NCBI GenBank assembly: GCA_045598925.1
Contig: JAZRVC010000027.1
Location: 1 to 64,000, forward strand
DNA length: 64,000 nt
Direction of reading: 5' to 3'
DNA from: UBA3637 sp045598925
GTDB taxonomy: Bacteria > Pseudomonadota > Alphaproteobacteria > CAAHEQ01 > UBA3637
The notes beneath the pieces were generated by a model. The model searched no databases. It was not told where the DNA came from and saw only the letters and a program-made list of their open reading frames with translations. A program made the position numbers and the translations under genes. Below are positions 14,905-22,040 of this stretch, piece by piece. Position 1 is the stretch's first letter; each line of letters starts with the position of its first letter.

Positions 14905-15819
14905 ATGACAAAAACATCTAAAAAAACACCAGAAAAAACAACCGTTGAAGCGGTTGCAACCGATACTGCGGCAGAAATCAAAACCGAAACGATTGTTGAG
15001 GGCACGACCGAAGAAGTCAAATCTGAAGGTAATGCCACAGAAGCCCCCAAAAAAGAAGAAAAGAAAAAAGGTAAAAAAGACAAAAAGAACAAAGACCGCT
15101 TTAAAAAAGAACAACCCAAAAAAGAAAAAAAGGAGAAAGAAAAGAAAGAACCCCCCGAAAACAAAATAAGAATGATGTTTAATTCCCCTGTGCTCTATGA
15201 AGAAGCCACCAGTTTGGCGGGAGACGGGAAAAAAGCCGGCTATCAACGGTTGGAATTTTTGGGCGATCGCGTGGTTGGGTTGGTTGTAGCCGAAATGCTG
15301 CATAAAAACTTCCCCAAAGAAAATGAAGGCGAACTGGCCAAACGATTCGTGGCCCTGGTCTGTGCCACCACTTTGGCAAAAATTACGACCACTTGGAATT
15401 TACCCGAATTTAAAGGTAAAGAACATAAACAAATGCGCCATAATAAGTCTGTCTTATCCGATATTTGTGAATCTGTTATCGGGGCGCTTTATTTAGACCA
15501 AGGATTAAAGGCTGTCCAAGAATTTATGCTTCCTATTTGGACACCGATTATGCTGTCCTATCAACACGCGCCACAGGATAGTAAATCGGCCCTACAGGAG
15601 TATTCTCAAAAAACGTATGGTGCTTTACCGAAATATACGCTTTTATCACAAAAGGGACAATCTCATATGCCTGAATTTACGGTAAAAGTAGAGGTCGGTC
15701 CTTATACCCAAGAAGCCAAAGGTCAGGCCATTAAAAAGGCAGAGCAGGAAGCCGCTTATTTGGTATTGCAACAAATACACGCCGCCCTTGCCGCCCAAGA
15801 AGAACAAGAGGAAAAATAA
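14905..15819 (+). CDS. rnc: Ribonuclease III with a long Lys/Glu-rich N-terminal extension
   Basis: 304 aa from ATG 14905, after GAAAGGA. Cleaves double-stranded RNA (rRNA precursors, mRNAs). Catalytic domain from about residue 92: QRLEFLGDRVVGLV signature and LSDICESVIGALYLD with the metal-binding Asp and Glu; then the dsRNA-binding domain (QEYSQKTYGALPKY ... KKAEQEAAYLVLQQI). Before it lie about 90 residues of Thr/Glu then Lys/Glu low complexity (KKEEKKKGKKDKKNKDRF) that normal RNase III (about 225 aa) lacks. The first Glu of the usual NERLEFLGD is Gln; the essential acidic residues are kept. Between lepB and era as in many bacteria. Confidence 0.93.
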   Translation: MTKTSKKTPEKTTVEAVATDTAAEIKTETIVEGTTEEVKSEGNATEAPKKEEKKKGKKDKKNKDRFKKEQPKKEKKEKEKKEPPENKIRMMFNSPVLYEEATSLAGDGKKAGYQRLEFLGDRVVGLVVAEMLHKNFPKENEGELAKRFVALVCATTLAKITTTWNLPEFKGKEHKQMRHNKSVLSDICESVIGALYLDQGLKAVQEFMLPIWTPIMLSYQHAPQDSKSALQEYSQKTYGALPKYTLLSQKGQSHMPEFTVKVEVGPYTQEAKGQAIKKAEQEAAYLVLQQIHAALAAQEEQEEK

Positions 15820-16701
15820 ATGTCCCAGCACTTTGGATTTATTGCGATTTTAGGTCAAACAAACGTTGGAAAATCAACTCTTATCAATCGTCTTATCGGC
15901 CAAAAAGTCAGCATTATTTCCCCAAAGGTGCAAACGACGCGGACACGGGTGCGGGGTGTTTTAACCGAAGGTGAAACTCAGTTGGTTTTGGTGGATACAC
16001 CGGGCATTTTTAAACCGAAGCGCCGGCTGGATCGGGCAATGTTGGATGTTGCTTGGACGGAATCTGAAGAGGCCGATAAAATTACCTTGGTCATTGACGG
16101 GACAAAGGGCCTGACAGAAACGGATTTAAATATTATCACTAAACTGGGAACAAAAATCACACTGATTATCAACAAAGTGGATTTGGTTAAAAAAGACCAA
16201 ATGCTTCCTTTATTGGAAAAAATCAATGATTTAAAAGAAGTCAATCAAGTCTTTTGTGTGTCGGCGCAAACGGGCGAAGGAATTAAAGAATTAAAAGAAT
16301 ACCTGATAAAACTAGCCCCCGAAGCCGATTGGATGTTCCCCGAAGACGAATTGACAGATGTACCCGACCGACTTTTTTGTGCCGAAATTACCCGCGAAAA
16401 GTTGTTTTTGTATTTGCGTCAAGAACTGCCCTATCAATTGACAGTAGAACCCGTGTCTTTTAAGGAAACAAACAACTCAATTCGGATTGAACAAAACATT
16501 ATTGTGGCAAAAGACGCCCATAAATCCATTGTGTTGGGGGCGAAAGGGTCTATGATTAAAAAAATCGGGGAATCCGCCCGCAAAGAAATAACCAAACAGT
16601 TGGGTAAAAAAGTCAATCTGTTCCTGTTTGTCAAAGTCCGTGAAAATTGGGGCGAAGACATTAATCAATATAAGACTTGGGGACTCAACTTTAATGCCTG
16701 A
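15820..16701 (+). CDS. era: GTPase Era
   Basis: 293 aa. Ribosome-associated GTPase needed for 16S rRNA maturation. G motifs: GQTNVGKST (G1), TTRTRVRG (G2 region), DTPGIF (G3), NKVD (G4), SAQTGEGI (G5). The C-terminal KH domain contains VLGAKGSMIKKIGESARKEI, the RNA-binding helix pair. It directly follows rnc and overlaps recO by 8 bases. Confidence 0.96.
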   Translation: MSQHFGFIAILGQTNVGKSTLINRLIGQKVSIISPKVQTTRTRVRGVLTEGETQLVLVDTPGIFKPKRRLDRAMLDVAWTESEEADKITLVIDGTKGLTETDLNIITKLGTKITLIINKVDLVKKDQMLPLLEKINDLKEVNQVFCVSAQTGEGIKELKEYLIKLAPEADWMFPEDELTDVPDRLFCAEITREKLFLYLRQELPYQLTVEPVSFKETNNSIRIEQNIIVAKDAHKSIVLGAKGSMIKKIGESARKEITKQLGKKVNLFLFVKVRENWGEDINQYKTWGLNFNA

Positions 16702-17380
16702 GTTTAAATCAGAAAAAGCCATTGTTTTAGGGGTTAAAAATTTTGGGGAACGATCCTATGTCGTTTCCCTTTTAACAAAAGAAAACGGACGCTTTTTAGG
16801 GGTATTCAAAAGGAAAAATCCCCCACAAATTGCCGATATTGTGTCGGCCCGTTGGCAAGCACGCCTGAATGAACAACTGGGAACTTTTTATTTAGAGCAT
16901 CTAAAAACAACCGCCGCTGAATTTTTGGATGATTGGGAAAGATTATGCGCTTTAAAGAGTATTTGTGAGACCCTAAACAATTGCCTGCCAGAACGTCAGA
17001 ATTTTAAAATTATATATGACAATTTATTATTGTTTTTCAAAAATTTAAATAACGAATTTTATGTAAAAGATTATATTATTTTTGAACTAATTTTACTCAA
17101 AGAATTGGGGTTTGGATTGGATTTAACGTCCTGTGCGGGCGGGGGCGATAAAAATCATCTAATTTACGTTTCCCCAAAAACAGGACACGCGGTCAGTCAA
17201 GAAGTCGGCGCCCCCTATCGCGATAAACTTCTACCCCTGCCCGCTTTCCTGATTAAAAATACAATTCCGTCTTTGGAAGACCTGAAAAACGGTTTAAATT
17301 TAACGGGCTATTTTTTAACAAAACACTCCCCAAAAAACTTTTTACCACGCGAACGCACCTTTTTAATAAAAAAGAAATAA
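16694..17380 (+). CDS. recO: DNA repair protein RecO
   Basis: 228 aa from ATG 16694, inside the end of era. Loads RecA on SSB-coated DNA with RecR (RecF pathway). N-terminal OB fold (EKAIVLGVKNFGERSYVV). The later part, GFGLDLTSCAGGG, YVSPKTGHAVSQEVGAPYR and LLPLPAFL, is the alphaproteobacterial RecO pattern. Instead of a four-Cys zinc site, only one Cys is seen in that region. A longer in-frame start at 16628 is deep inside era and is not preferred. Confidence 0.92.
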   Translation: MPEFKSEKAIVLGVKNFGERSYVVSLLTKENGRFLGVFKRKNPPQIADIVSARWQARLNEQLGTFYLEHLKTTAAEFLDDWERLCALKSICETLNNCLPERQNFKIIYDNLLLFFKNLNNEFYVKDYIIFELILLKELGFGLDLTSCAGGGDKNHLIYVSPKTGHAVSQEVGAPYRDKLLPLPAFLIKNTIPSLEDLKNGLNLTGYFLTKHSPKNFLPRERTFLIKKK

Positions 17381-17385
17381 TTTCC

Positions 17386-17415
17386 TTGACGAACAAGGCA
17401 AAAATAAACTATACT
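17386..17415 (+). promoter_or_regulatory. Promoter of the 17436-nth gene group
   Basis: TTGACG (17386-17391) and TATACT (17410-17415) with 18-bp spacing, 20 bp before the start at 17436. Confidence 0.65.
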
Positions 17416-17435
17416 ATCTTTGATTGGAGGATCAC

Positions 17436-17831
17436 ATGACCACAGAAATAGATTTAACAGACCATATACATCAATTAAAACTTCTTTTAAAGACCGCAAA
17501 AGACCCTAAACTTTTATGGGAAGAAATGCAAATTTTGGGTAAAAAAGCCTTTAATTTACAGGAAAAAATAGAAAAAGAGTTAAAAGAGTTAGAACAATCC
17601 GCCAAAGAAATTACCGCGGTTCAAATGATTTACGAAACACGGGAAAGTATGTGGGATATTATGAATCAAATTGCGACCAAAGAATTAGAATTAAAGAATA
17701 AACCCCACCCCGCCACCATGCCGGAACATCATTGTTGTTGCCACCATCACGGCGAAGGATGTTGCTGTCATGAAGAAAAAAGCCAGAAAAAATGTTGTTG
17801 TAAAGGAAAAAAGAAATGTCAAAAGAAATAA
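17436..17831 (+). CDS. Small helical protein with Cys/His-cluster tail
   Basis: 131 aa from ATG 17436 after GGAGG. Residues 1-90 look like an all-helical hairpin or coiled coil (LQEKIEKELKELEQSAKEI). The last 40 residues are packed with Cys and His (HHCCCHHHGEGCCCH, then KCCCKGKKKC), a probable metal-binding or sequestering tail. I do not recognise the family. It overlaps xseB by 16 bases, so the two are translated together. Confidence 0.75.
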   Translation: MTTEIDLTDHIHQLKLLLKTAKDPKLLWEEMQILGKKAFNLQEKIEKELKELEQSAKEITAVQMIYETRESMWDIMNQIATKELELKNKPHPATMPEHHCCCHHHGEGCCCHEEKSQKKCCCKGKKKCQKK

Positions 17832-18061
17832 CAAACCTTTCCTTTGAGGAGGCTCTTGCCAAACTGGAAACTTTGGTGGGGCAATTAGAATCCGGTCAGA
17901 TTAAATTAGAAGAAGCCATTAAAGCCTATGAAGAAGGATGTGCTTTAAAAAAGGTCTGTGAAGATAAACTGAAAGACGCCCAAATGAAAGTGGAAAAATT
18001 GGTCTTGGATAAGCAGGGAAATCCCGAAAAAACGGAGCCATTAGATGCCGATAAAGAATGA
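17816..18061 (+). CDS. xseB: Exodeoxyribonuclease VII small subunit
   Basis: 81 aa. Small helical subunit that binds XseA in exonuclease VII, which degrades single-stranded DNA. LSFEEALAKLETLVGQLESG and LEEAIKAYEEGCALKKVCE are the family pattern. It overlaps the genes on both sides; the xseB-ispA neighbourhood is common. XseA is not in the window. Confidence 0.93.
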   Translation: MSKEITNLSFEEALAKLETLVGQLESGQIKLEEAIKAYEEGCALKKVCEDKLKDAQMKVEKLVLDKQGNPEKTEPLDADKE

Positions 18062-18929
18062 TTTGGCAAAAGCCAGAGAATTATTGGATAAAAATTTTGA
18101 AAAATATCTGACGCTTCCCAAAGGAAAAGAAAAACGCCTGACACAAGCGATGCGGTATTCGGCTATCGGCGGGGGAAAGGCCTTTCGGGCTTTTTTGGTT
18201 TTAACCGTTGGAAAAATGTTAGGCCTGAAAAAAAACAATACTTTACAAATTGCCACTGCCTTGGAAATGGTTCATACCTATTCACTGATTCACGACGACC
18301 TGCCCTGTATGGATAACGACACTTTGCGCCGGGGAAAGCCCACCAATCATATTGCTTTTGATGAGGCTACCGCAGTCTTAGCGGGGGATAGTTTGCTGAC
18401 TTTGGCTTTTGAAGTTTTGGCGGATAAAAAAACACACCCGAATCCGTGTGTCAGATCTAATTTGATTCAAATACTTGCCCAAAAAGCAGGGAAAAACGGT
18501 ATGGCGGGCGGGCAAATGATTGATCTTATCGGGGAAAAAGAAAAACTTTCCTTAAAAGAAATTGAATACCTGCAATCTTTAAAAACAGGATGTTTGCTCA
18601 ATTATGCGGTGATGGCACCCGCTGTGGCCGCCAAAGCCAGTAAAAAACAAAAAGAAGCCTTAGAAAAATATGCCTATGCCATAGGGCTCATGTTTCAAAT
18701 TACAGATGATATTTTAGATGTGGAAGGCACCCCGGAAAAGATGGGAAAAACTTTGGGCAAGGACAAAGCCGAAACAAAATCCACCTTCGTTTCTTTATTG
18801 GGATTAGAAAAGGCCCGCCAAAAAGCCACAAAATTAGAAAAAGAAGCCCTAAAGGCTTTGACAATTTTTGATAAAAAAGCAGACCCTTTACGTGAGGCCG
18901 CCCATTTTATTATGATAAGGAAAAACTAA
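18045..18929 (+). CDS. ispA: Farnesyl/geranylgeranyl diphosphate synthase
   Basis: 294 aa. Condenses IPP with allylic diphosphates, making the C15 precursor of undecaprenol and quinone tails. First Asp-rich motif DDLPCMDND at residues 84-92, followed by RRGKPT. Second motif DDILD in QITDDILDVEG, and the GGGKAFRAFL substrate loop near residue 42. The start lies inside xseB and the stop abuts nth. Length and motif spacing fit short-chain (IspA-type) enzymes. Confidence 0.93.
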   Translation: MPIKNDLAKARELLDKNFEKYLTLPKGKEKRLTQAMRYSAIGGGKAFRAFLVLTVGKMLGLKKNNTLQIATALEMVHTYSLIHDDLPCMDNDTLRRGKPTNHIAFDEATAVLAGDSLLTLAFEVLADKKTHPNPCVRSNLIQILAQKAGKNGMAGGQMIDLIGEKEKLSLKEIEYLQSLKTGCLLNYAVMAPAVAAKASKKQKEALEKYAYAIGLMFQITDDILDVEGTPEKMGKTLGKDKAETKSTFVSLLGLEKARQKATKLEKEALKALTIFDKKADPLREAAHFIMIRKN

Positions 18930-19568
18930 ATGGCTTTAATGACATCAGAACAGCGTTTAAAATTTATTGAACATTTACACCAAGTGTATCCGAATCCAAA
19001 GTGTGAACTCAATTGGACAACCCCTTGGGAATTGATTATGGCGATTATCTTGTCCGCACAATCCACCGATAAAAACGTCAATAAAAATACCCCCGAGTTG
19101 TTCAAGGCTGTTCCTACCCCGCAAAAAGCGATTGAATTGGGCATAGAGGGTATTACCCCCTTGGTAAAATCTATCAACTATTACAACAATAAAACAAAAT
19201 CTATTGTCAATTTGGCACACGAATTGGTTGAAAAATATCAAGGCGAACTGCCCAAAGATTTTAATACTTTAATTCAACTGCCCGGTATTGGAAGAAAAAC
19301 CGCCAGCGTCTTTTTAAACGTGGCCTATCATGCCCCCTATATCGGCGTAGATACACATGTGTTTCGTTTGGTGCATCGGTTAAAAATTTGCACAGGAAAA
19401 ACCCCTCAAGAAGTGCAAGAAAAATTGGAAAAACTGGTGCCCGCTCCATACAAACCTGACTTTGCTTTGGCGATGGTCTTATTGGGACGATATATCTGCA
19501 CCGCCCGAAAACCAAAATGTATGGAATGTCCGATGTATAACGTATGCAACTCAGATGAAAAGGTATAA
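18930..19568 (+). CDS. nth: Endonuclease III
   Basis: 212 aa. DNA glycosylase/AP lyase that removes oxidised pyrimidines. The helix-hairpin-helix LPGIGRKTASVFLNVA carries the catalytic Lys, and GVDTHVFRL the catalytic Asp. The C-terminal [4Fe-4S] ligands are C-x6-C-x2-C-x5-C (CTARKPKCMECPMYNVC). Last gene of the run from 17436 with a clear function; the next two exported-protein genes follow with almost no gap. Confidence 0.96.
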   Translation: MALMTSEQRLKFIEHLHQVYPNPKCELNWTTPWELIMAIILSAQSTDKNVNKNTPELFKAVPTPQKAIELGIEGITPLVKSINYYNNKTKSIVNLAHELVEKYQGELPKDFNTLIQLPGIGRKTASVFLNVAYHAPYIGVDTHVFRLVHRLKICTGKTPQEVQEKLEKLVPAPYKPDFALAMVLLGRYICTARKPKCMECPMYNVCNSDEKV

Positions 19569-19570
19569 AA

Positions 19571-20821
19571 ATGAATTTAGGGAGACTCTTTTTTGGCTTT
19601 GTTTTAATTGCCACACCAACCGTGGCCCAAATCAATATGGAACAAGTGTTTCAAAAGGATAATCCCAATATTGTCTTACAAAACGAAGCGCACCGTTTTG
19701 ACGGTTCTCCTTTGGTGTATTTAGAGGGAACTTCAGATAAAATTCAACCCAAAACTTGGGAAGATAAATTAAAAATAAAATTATTCGGTTCTATGGAAAT
19801 TCCCAAAACAACAGGGCCCGAGTTGGATACAACCCCCACTGTTTCCATTACACCAAATCAAAATACCGTTCAAATAAAACCCGCTTTCGGCCCAACAAAA
19901 CAGGTGGCTTTTATCCCCCACACACCCGATTGGCATTTTGTCATTACCGCCACCGATACCAACGCTTTTAATATCCACGAAGAACTCACTTTTATTTTAA
20001 AAGAGGATACAGAGGAAATTGAAAGAGATTGGCCGATTGAATCAAAGAATTTTCAACTGACTCAATTACGATTAGATGGGCAAGTTCCCCCCTATCAATT
20101 ACGAACAGATGAAACAGTTTCTATTGTTTTTTCTGATTTAAAAACAGGGGTACATAAAATACAACTGGACTATTTAATCATTCCCCCGAATCAAGAATTG
20201 ATTTTACCCTTTATCGGCAGTAAGTGGCCCTTTATTGCGGATACTTTTTCGGGCGTGATTTTTCAAAACCAAAACAGTTTAGATCTACAAAACTTTTTAA
20301 TCGGCACAAACAATCAATCTTTTCCTGAAAATTTTGATGTTTCTAAAGACAAAAAGGGAAATATTTTCTTTAAAATGAATAAAATTTTACCCCCAAAAAC
20401 CCAGATTCAATTACAGTTAAAATCCGACCAACCTATTGTTGAAACGGTCCTGAAAAAATCATTTACGGGGGCTTTTGTGGCAATACTGATGGTTTTGTTA
20501 TTTGTCTATGTGTTGGCTTCAGCCTTGGAAATCAAATATATGAGTTTGGAAAAGAAACTGAAAAAATTTGCCCATATCCCCTGCAATTCTTTCGTCGCCT
20601 TTTTAAGCAGAAACAAAGAAATCCTGATCGGTTGTCTTTTGTTGATTCTGTTGAGTTTTCTGTTTTCTATGCTCTATCAAATACAGGTGCCGTTCTATTT
20701 TATTCCCTGTTTTATTGTATTTGCCATCTTGATTATTTTTGGGGCAGATAGGGTCTTAATTTACCCCAACCAACAAGAAATTATTAAAATCCGCCAACTT
20801 CAACAAGAAAGGAACCTATGA
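19571..20821 (+). CDS. Exported/membrane protein, DUF2207-like layout
   Basis: 416 aa. Signal peptide (MNLGRLFFGFVLIATPTVAQ). Residues 110-290 look like beta-rich extracytoplasmic domains (FNIHEELTFILKEDTEEIE, IQLDYLIIPP). Then come a helix (AFVAILMVLLFVYVLASAL), a loop, and a pair of helices (ILIGCLLLILLSFLFSMLY; FIPCFIVFAILIIFG). The layout of an outside domain followed by late membrane helices is like DUF2207 proteins, but identity is not certain. Overlaps the next gene by 4 bases. Confidence 0.55.
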   Translation: MNLGRLFFGFVLIATPTVAQINMEQVFQKDNPNIVLQNEAHRFDGSPLVYLEGTSDKIQPKTWEDKLKIKLFGSMEIPKTTGPELDTTPTVSITPNQNTVQIKPAFGPTKQVAFIPHTPDWHFVITATDTNAFNIHEELTFILKEDTEEIERDWPIESKNFQLTQLRLDGQVPPYQLRTDETVSIVFSDLKTGVHKIQLDYLIIPPNQELILPFIGSKWPFIADTFSGVIFQNQNSLDLQNFLIGTNNQSFPENFDVSKDKKGNIFFKMNKILPPKTQIQLQLKSDQPIVETVLKKSFTGAFVAILMVLLFVYVLASALEIKYMSLEKKLKKFAHIPCNSFVAFLSRNKEILIGCLLLILLSFLFSMLYQIQVPFYFIPCFIVFAILIIFGADRVLIYPNQQEIIKIRQLQQERNL

Positions 20822-21606
20822 AAAAGATATTTACCTTTTGTTTGGCTGTGTGTTTGGGGCTATCGGTTTCGGCCCAAGAACTATCCAAAGGTCAACTTTA
20901 CCGACAAAAACTGGTGCAACAACAGGATGATTTACTGAATCTTCTTTTACAAACGCCGTTTGAATTGCGTCAATATATTTTCCCTTTGTTAAATGAAAAG
21001 GCTTCCGTTCCCAAAAAAATAAAGACACATCCTGAGGTGATTATTTGGAAGGGAAAAAAACCCACCAGAGTTGCCAAAAAATTCCAAAATGATGCCGAAT
21101 TATTGGAATACCTACCCGCCCAATATTATTATTACTTGGCCCCAGATATGTGGCCAGATGAAATTGTCGGAAATCAAAATTTTGAAGCCAACCCAAATCG
21201 GCTGTTTTTAAATTTTGCAAAATCCTCAGTGGATTCGGATGGTTTTAATGCGGAAGAATTGATTACTTTTAAAAATGCCATCCGTCTATTAAATCAAAGT
21301 TTAACCGAAAACCAAAGAAATGTGTTGGAACAAAAAAATCAACCGATTTATTTGGAAACACTTATTGTTTTTCCCAGCGCTGAATTAGAAAAGAAATTAC
21401 AGCCTATCGGTTATACTTCCATGAAAGAATTGGCAAAAAAAATAGATAAAGTCGCCTTGATTTATCGTCAAATTAAAAAAGGACATTTTCCAAAAGATCA
21501 AGGAAAAGAAGCCGCCTTTGTGAAGGAATATTTTTCTTTAATTCCGATATTATTTAAAAATACTTCCTTTGAAGTTCTTTTAAACGAAAAACTCTATGCG
21601 GATTGA
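20818..21606 (+). CDS. Exported protein, function unknown
   Basis: 262 aa. Signal peptide MKKIFTFCLAVCLGLSVSA cleaved before QEL. The rest is polar and mostly helical, with no Cys or known catalytic motif seen (for example LPAQYYYYLAPDMWPDEI). Not recognised. Coupled by ATGA overlap to the preceding membrane protein, so the two probably act together in the envelope. Confidence 0.6.
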   Translation: MKKIFTFCLAVCLGLSVSAQELSKGQLYRQKLVQQQDDLLNLLLQTPFELRQYIFPLLNEKASVPKKIKTHPEVIIWKGKKPTRVAKKFQNDAELLEYLPAQYYYYLAPDMWPDEIVGNQNFEANPNRLFLNFAKSSVDSDGFNAEELITFKNAIRLLNQSLTENQRNVLEQKNQPIYLETLIVFPSAELEKKLQPIGYTSMKELAKKIDKVALIYRQIKKGHFPKDQGKEAAFVKEYFSLIPILFKNTSFEVLLNEKLYAD

Positions 21607-21631
21607 CAAAGTGTCTGTTTTTCGCTATACT
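21603..21631 (+). promoter_or_regulatory. Promoter of gcrA
   Basis: TTGACA (21603-21608) and TATACT (21626-21631) with 17-bp spacing: full consensus boxes apart from one base. It overlaps the stop codon of the preceding gene. Confidence 0.8.
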
Positions 21632-21651
21632 TTTAAAAAAGGAGAAGAATC

Positions 21652-22038
21652 ATGGTTTGGACAGAAGATAAAATTAAAAAATTAAAGAAAATGTGGCAGG
21701 CTGAAAAGCCCACCGCCGAAATTGCCAAAATTTTGGGGATGTCAAAAAATTCAATTATCGGAAAGGTGCATCGCTTAAATTTAAAGACACGCCCTTCACC
21801 CATTAAAACGGACACCCGCAAAAAAGTGGCCGCGCCCGTTAAAAAAGCGGTGGCGGGAAAGGTTCATCTCATTGACCTGAAACTCAATACGTGCCGTTGG
21901 CCGATTGGCGACCCTAAGGACGAAGATTTTTGTTTTTGCGGTCAGCAAACAGTGGCGGGCAAACCTTATTGTATGAAGCATTGTCAGGAAGCCTATTTAA
22001 ATATGGTTCCTGCGGCGGCAAAATCAGAGAAAAAATAA
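21652..22038 (+). CDS. gcrA: Cell-cycle regulator GcrA
   Basis: 128 aa. In alphaproteobacteria GcrA binds RNA polymerase sigma-70 region 2 and methylated promoters to time cell-cycle genes. N-terminal helix-turn-helix: WTEDKIKKLKKMWQAEKPTAE, in two parts, then ILGMSKNSIIGKVHRLNL. C-terminal sigma-binding part with CRWPIGDP, FCFCG and PYCMKHC. Its presence is the clearest taxonomic marker in the window. Promoter 21603-21631. It lies 2 bp upstream of polA and is probably cotranscribed. Confidence 0.95.
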   Translation: MVWTEDKIKKLKKMWQAEKPTAEIAKILGMSKNSIIGKVHRLNLKTRPSPIKTDTRKKVAAPVKKAVAGKVHLIDLKLNTCRWPIGDPKDEDFCFCGQQTVAGKPYCMKHCQEAYLNMVPAAAKSEKK

Positions 22039-22040
22039 AC

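Noticed and set aside
15166..15300. RNase III inactivated by the E-to-Q change in the signature (QRLEFLGD)
   Set aside because: The changed Glu is not one of the essential metal ligands; LEFLGD and the later Asp/Glu are intact.
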